From: Betaproteobacteria bacterium
Lineage (GTDB): Bacteria > Pseudomonadota > Gammaproteobacteria > Burkholderiales > SG8-39
Length of the DNA: 8,146 nt
Assembly (NCBI GenBank): GCA_005888925.1
Contig: VBCP01000191.1
Coordinates: 1-8,146 of the forward strand
Direction: 5' to 3'
The position numbers and the translations under genes are program-made. The notes beneath the pieces were generated by a model. It was not told where the DNA came from. It did no database searches and was given only the letters and a program-made list of their open reading frames with translations. Within the stretch, counting starts at the first letter, position 1. Each line of letters begins with the position of its first letter. This document shows positions 6,203 through 8,146 of the stretch, piece by piece.

Positions 6203-7243
6203 ATGTCGACATCACTCGTCGCAGCACTCTTCTCTTCCGTCCTGATCTCGCTGCTCGCATTGCCTGCAGTCGCTGCACAACAGGGCTGCAACGATGAGCT
6301 CATCATGAAAGCGCGCGGCGGTTGGAAGAAAGGTGCTGATGGGAACATGCGGCCGGGCCCGGAGGCCGCTCAGGCCATCATCCGCATCGATCGATTCAGC
6401 CAACTGCTACAAGCCGCCTACCCCGAGCCGAAGGGAATACAGGCCAGATGGTATCGAGAGCTGAGCGACAAACCGTCCGGGGCAGGAGATCCGATGCCCT
6501 ATCAGCTGACTGCAATGTTCCTTACGTATGACTGTAATCCCGCCTCTCCAACGCTGTTGAGCTTGGCCGGCGAAACGGCCGCATGGTTTTATGTGTTTGC
6601 CAACCATTTGAACTGGTTCGCCGAAGAGAAGACGTTCTTTACCATCGCCAAAAATCCCGCTTACATGCTCACAAGGAAGGTGGGGGAATTCAAAGGCTAT
6701 CCGCTCTACGAAGGAATACATAATGCGACGCGCAATACCGGCACCACGTACTCCCGCGCCATCATCATCACGCGGCCCGGTCAATCGCCTTATGTTCCTG
6801 TCACCAAGCAGCAGTTCCTGCGTGTATCACTGACGCACTACGAGAAGGAAAAAGTACGGAGTTTGGCGGCATTTGAAGGGCCTTACCCTGGAAGTAACGC
6901 GATGAAGGAGCAATGGATGCAGCGTACGAGCAAGTCCTTTGACGACCGCATGAAACCCGCGCAGGAGCTGCTGGGCAAGCTGAGCGAAGAAGAAGCTAGG
7001 CAACCGGCTATCGTGGACTACAAGAATTATCTGGAGTTCACCTCATTTACGACGGAAGAAAAAGGCGGCCAGATGCTGGTACGGCGCAATCCGGATTACT
7101 TTGACGCGAAACTGCCGGGATACGTCCCGCAGTTTTTCGTGGTGTATTGGCGATGGTACAAAGGAAAGCCGGAAGAAAATTTCAAGAGCGAATTGGAAGC
7201 GAAGCTGGACTTCACGGCTTTGCAGCAAATGATCGACCAATGA
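6203..7243 (+). CDS. Secreted protein of unrecognised family (346 residues)
   Basis: I do not recognise this protein. It begins with a hydrophobic stretch (residues 5-25) ending in a plausible signal peptidase I site around PAVAAQQ, so export to the periplasm or beyond is likely. The usual positive charge before the hydrophobic core is missing. The Gly before C29 is preceded by Gln-Gln, which does not fit a lipobox. The mature part has just two cysteines, C29 and C111, possibly a disulfide. It has no other membrane segment, is rich in aromatic residues (AAWFYVFANHLNWF, 126-139; FFVVYWRWYKG, 311-321), and has a charged, probably helical stretch around 212-270. SPYVPVTKQQFLRVSL (195-210) looks like a conserved core. 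ATG 6203 has AAGG at 6192-6195, a good distance away. Base composition differs from the neighbours: 6601-6660 and 7021-7080 are about 48% GC, against 67% in ppsA at 4441-4500. That suggests a different history, perhaps transfer. It could be co-transcribed with rnfH. Confidence 0.85.
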   Translation: MSTSLVAALFSSVLISLLALPAVAAQQGCNDELIMKARGGWKKGADGNMRPGPEAAQAIIRIDRFSQLLQAAYPEPKGIQARWYRELSDKPSGAGDPMPYQLTAMFLTYDCNPASPTLLSLAGETAAWFYVFANHLNWFAEEKTFFTIAKNPAYMLTRKVGEFKGYPLYEGIHNATRNTGTTYSRAIIITRPGQSPYVPVTKQQFLRVSLTHYEKEKVRSLAAFEGPYPGSNAMKEQWMQRTSKSFDDRMKPAQELLGKLSEEEARQPAIVDYKNYLEFTSFTTEEKGGQMLVRRNPDYFDAKLPGYVPQFFVVYWRWYKGKPEENFKSELEAKLDFTALQQMIDQ

Positions 7244-7290
7244 TCTAGGCGCTGAACCTCGTCGCCTGGGCCGAAAACCGCCTTAGGCTA
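7244..7290. other. Short convergent intergenic gap with weak hairpin
   Basis: These 47 bp separate two converging genes. Bases 7245-7251 can pair with 7263-7269 (seven pairs, one of them G-U) around an 11-base loop. No T-run follows on either strand, so this is not a convincing intrinsic terminator. Confidence 0.2.
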
Positions 7291-7737
7291 CTACTTGCAC
7301 CACTCGCTGACCGCCTTCTGCGCGCGCTCGGTGTCTCGCACTCGTTGGCCATCGTCGAGGAAAGCTCGCTCGCCAGCGGCATTCGTCGTCGCGATGCGCT
7401 GCCCGCTCTGCAGCTGGCGCAAGCTGAGTTGCGCCTGCTCGCAGCTCTGGCGCTTCGCATCGGCCGCCGCGCGCTCCTTCGCCGCCTTCTCTTCCTGTTC
7501 TTCGCGCTCGCGCTGGCGCTTCTGAAAGGCCGCTTCCGGCGTGAGCGCTTTGTCCTTCGATGCGGCGGCGGGCGGCTGCGGCGCGGCGGGCGGCGGCTTG
7601 AGCGGTGTCGCACTGACGCCGGGCGGCGGTGCATCGCCGTAGCGAACCTTGCCGTCCGCATCGATCCACTTGTATTGCTGAGCCGCCGCTGCGCCGGTGA
7701 AGGCGAGCGCGGCCAATAGCACGATGAGCGGGTTCAT
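7291..7737 (-). CDS. DUF4124-domain periplasmic protein
   Basis: A 148-residue exported protein. Residues 1-20 form a signal peptide (hydrophobic core LIVLLAALAFTG, cleavage near AAAAQQ). Directly after comes the DUF4124 motif, QYKWIDADGKVRYGDAPPPG (21-40); the domain has no established biochemical function. Then follow a Pro/Ala-rich linker (41-60), a strongly charged Glu/Lys/Arg/Ala segment likely to be a long helix or coiled coil (68-98), and a C-terminal part with C99 and C147 that might pair in the oxidising periplasm. Start: the frame is open to 7860, but only ATG 7737 places the signal peptide at the N-terminus; the upstream part is antisense to guaB. DUF4124 proteins beside guaB are common in betaproteobacteria. 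It is divergent from guaB across 66 bp and convergent with the 346-residue gene. It was probably once the direct neighbour of rnfH. Confidence 0.85.
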   Translation of the reverse strand: MNPLIVLLAALAFTGAAAAQQYKWIDADGKVRYGDAPPPGVSATPLKPPPAAPQPPAAASKDKALTPEAAFQKRQREREEQEEKAAKERAAADAKRQSCEQAQLSLRQLQSGQRIATTNAAGERAFLDDGQRVRDTERAQKAVSEWCK

Positions 7738-7803
7738 AGGCGAGCAACGCTCGAGCCGGCCACGCGATGACACGCGTATAATGCTGCTTTGCGAGAACGA
7801 TCC
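7738..7803. promoter_or_regulatory. Divergent DUF4124/guaB intergenic region with guaB promoter
   Basis: A perfect TATAAT at 7777-7782 on the + strand gives a predicted start near 7789 and a guaB leader of about 15 nt. No good TTGACA-like hexamer lies 16-18 bp upstream (7754-7759 reads AGCCGG), so an activator may be needed. CACGCG occurs twice, at 7761-7766 and 7771-7776, exactly one helical turn apart and touching the -10 box. CGAGC (7741-7745) and GCTCG (7749-7753) form a small inverted repeat. The -10 box is seen directly; regulator binding is inference. Nothing comparable marks the DUF4124 promoter. Confidence 0.5.
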
Positions 7804-8146
7804 ATGCGGGTGATCCAGAAGGCGCTGACCTTCGACGATGTCCTCCTCCTTCCCGCCCACTCGCGCATTCTGCCGCGCGACGCTTCGCTAAAGACCCGCC
7901 TTAGCCGCAAGCTGGAACTGAACATCCCGCTCGTCTCGGCGGCCATGGACACGGTGACCGAGGCGCGCCTGGCGATCGCCATCGCGCAGGAAGGCGGCAT
8001 CGGCATCATCCACAAGAACCTGACGCCACAGGGCCAGGCGGCCGAAGTGGCGAAGGTGAAGCGCTTCGAGTCGGGCGTGCTGCGCGATCCGATGACGATA
8101 CCGCCCGAGATGACCGTGCGGCAGGTGATGGAGCTGCAGCGCAGCC
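7804..8146 (+). CDS. guaB: Inosine-5'-monophosphate dehydrogenase, N-terminal 114 residues (partial)
   Basis: The gene runs off the right edge, still open. GuaB oxidises IMP to XMP with NAD+, the committed step to guanine nucleotides. The N-terminus is unmistakable: ALTFDDVLLLPAHS (7-20), IPLVSAAMDTVTEARLAIAI (41-60) and AQEGGIGIIHKN (61-72), all part of the catalytic barrel. Then comes FESGVLRDPMTIPPEMTV (88-104), where the first CBS domain begins. The catalytic cysteine loop lies beyond the window. Start: ATG 7804 gives the standard N-terminus and follows the TATAAT box by about 21 nt. The ribosome binding site is weak (GAGAA at 7792-7796). Confidence 0.96.
   Translation, partial: MRVIQKALTFDDVLLLPAHSRILPRDASLKTRLSRKLELNIPLVSAAMDTVTEARLAIAIAQEGGIGIIHKNLTPQGQAAEVAKVKRFESGVLRDPMTIPPEMTVRQVMELQRS

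Noticed and set aside
7245..7269. Hairpin as a terminator after the 346-residue gene
   Set aside because: Short stem with a G-U pair, an 11-base loop and no T-run on either strand.
7564..7596. Very GC-rich low-complexity stretch as a repeat element
   Set aside because: It simply encodes the Pro/Ala-rich linker of the DUF4124 protein.
7738..7860. Upstream extension of the DUF4124 gene
   Set aside because: It would bury the signal peptide in mid-protein and lies antisense to guaB and its promoter.

Overview
The window looks like chromosomal housekeeping DNA from a high-GC betaproteobacterium. The evidence is the gene order (lpxB-rnhB, ppsR/ppsA divergent, smpB/ratA-rnfH divergent, a DUF4124 gene, guaB), the protein sequences and strong G/C preference at third codon positions. 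The genus cannot be named from this window. No RNA genes, CRISPR arrays, insertion sequences or intact mobile elements are visible.

Layout. (1) Positions 1-1805, + strand: the tail of lpxB (lipid A synthesis), rnhB (RNase HII) and a TrmH/SpoU-family RNA 2'-O-methyltransferase, all overlapping and probably one transcript. (2) 1780-2604, - strand: ppsR, tail-to-tail with the methyltransferase. (3) 2623-5010, + strand: ppsA, PEP synthase, the target of PpsR, divergent from it across 18 bp. (4) 4996-5439, - strand: smpB, tail-to-tail with ppsA. (5) 5455-6181, + strand: ratA and rnfH (ratB), overlapping, divergent from smpB across 15 bp. (6) 6203-7243, + strand: an unrecognised 346-residue secreted protein of clearly lower GC. 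(7) 7291-7737, - strand: a DUF4124 periplasmic protein. (8) 7804 to the end, + strand: the start of guaB (IMP dehydrogenase), behind a TATAAT box.

How the genes relate. ppsR and ppsA form a regulator/target pair controlling pyruvate-to-PEP conversion. smpB (trans-translation) and ratA/rnfH are neighbours in many proteobacteria. The rest is ordinary neighbourhood conservation. No complete undescribed system is evident. The items most worth a second look are: the 346-residue secreted orphan in the rnfH-guaB interval; a 91-residue C-terminal extension on RNase HII that ends in a CTGA stop/start overlap with the next gene; a perfect 9-bp inverted repeat just inside ppsA; and the extreme compaction of 1780-5455, where four strand switches occur with no gap over 18 bp and the divergent starts lack convincing ribosome binding sites.
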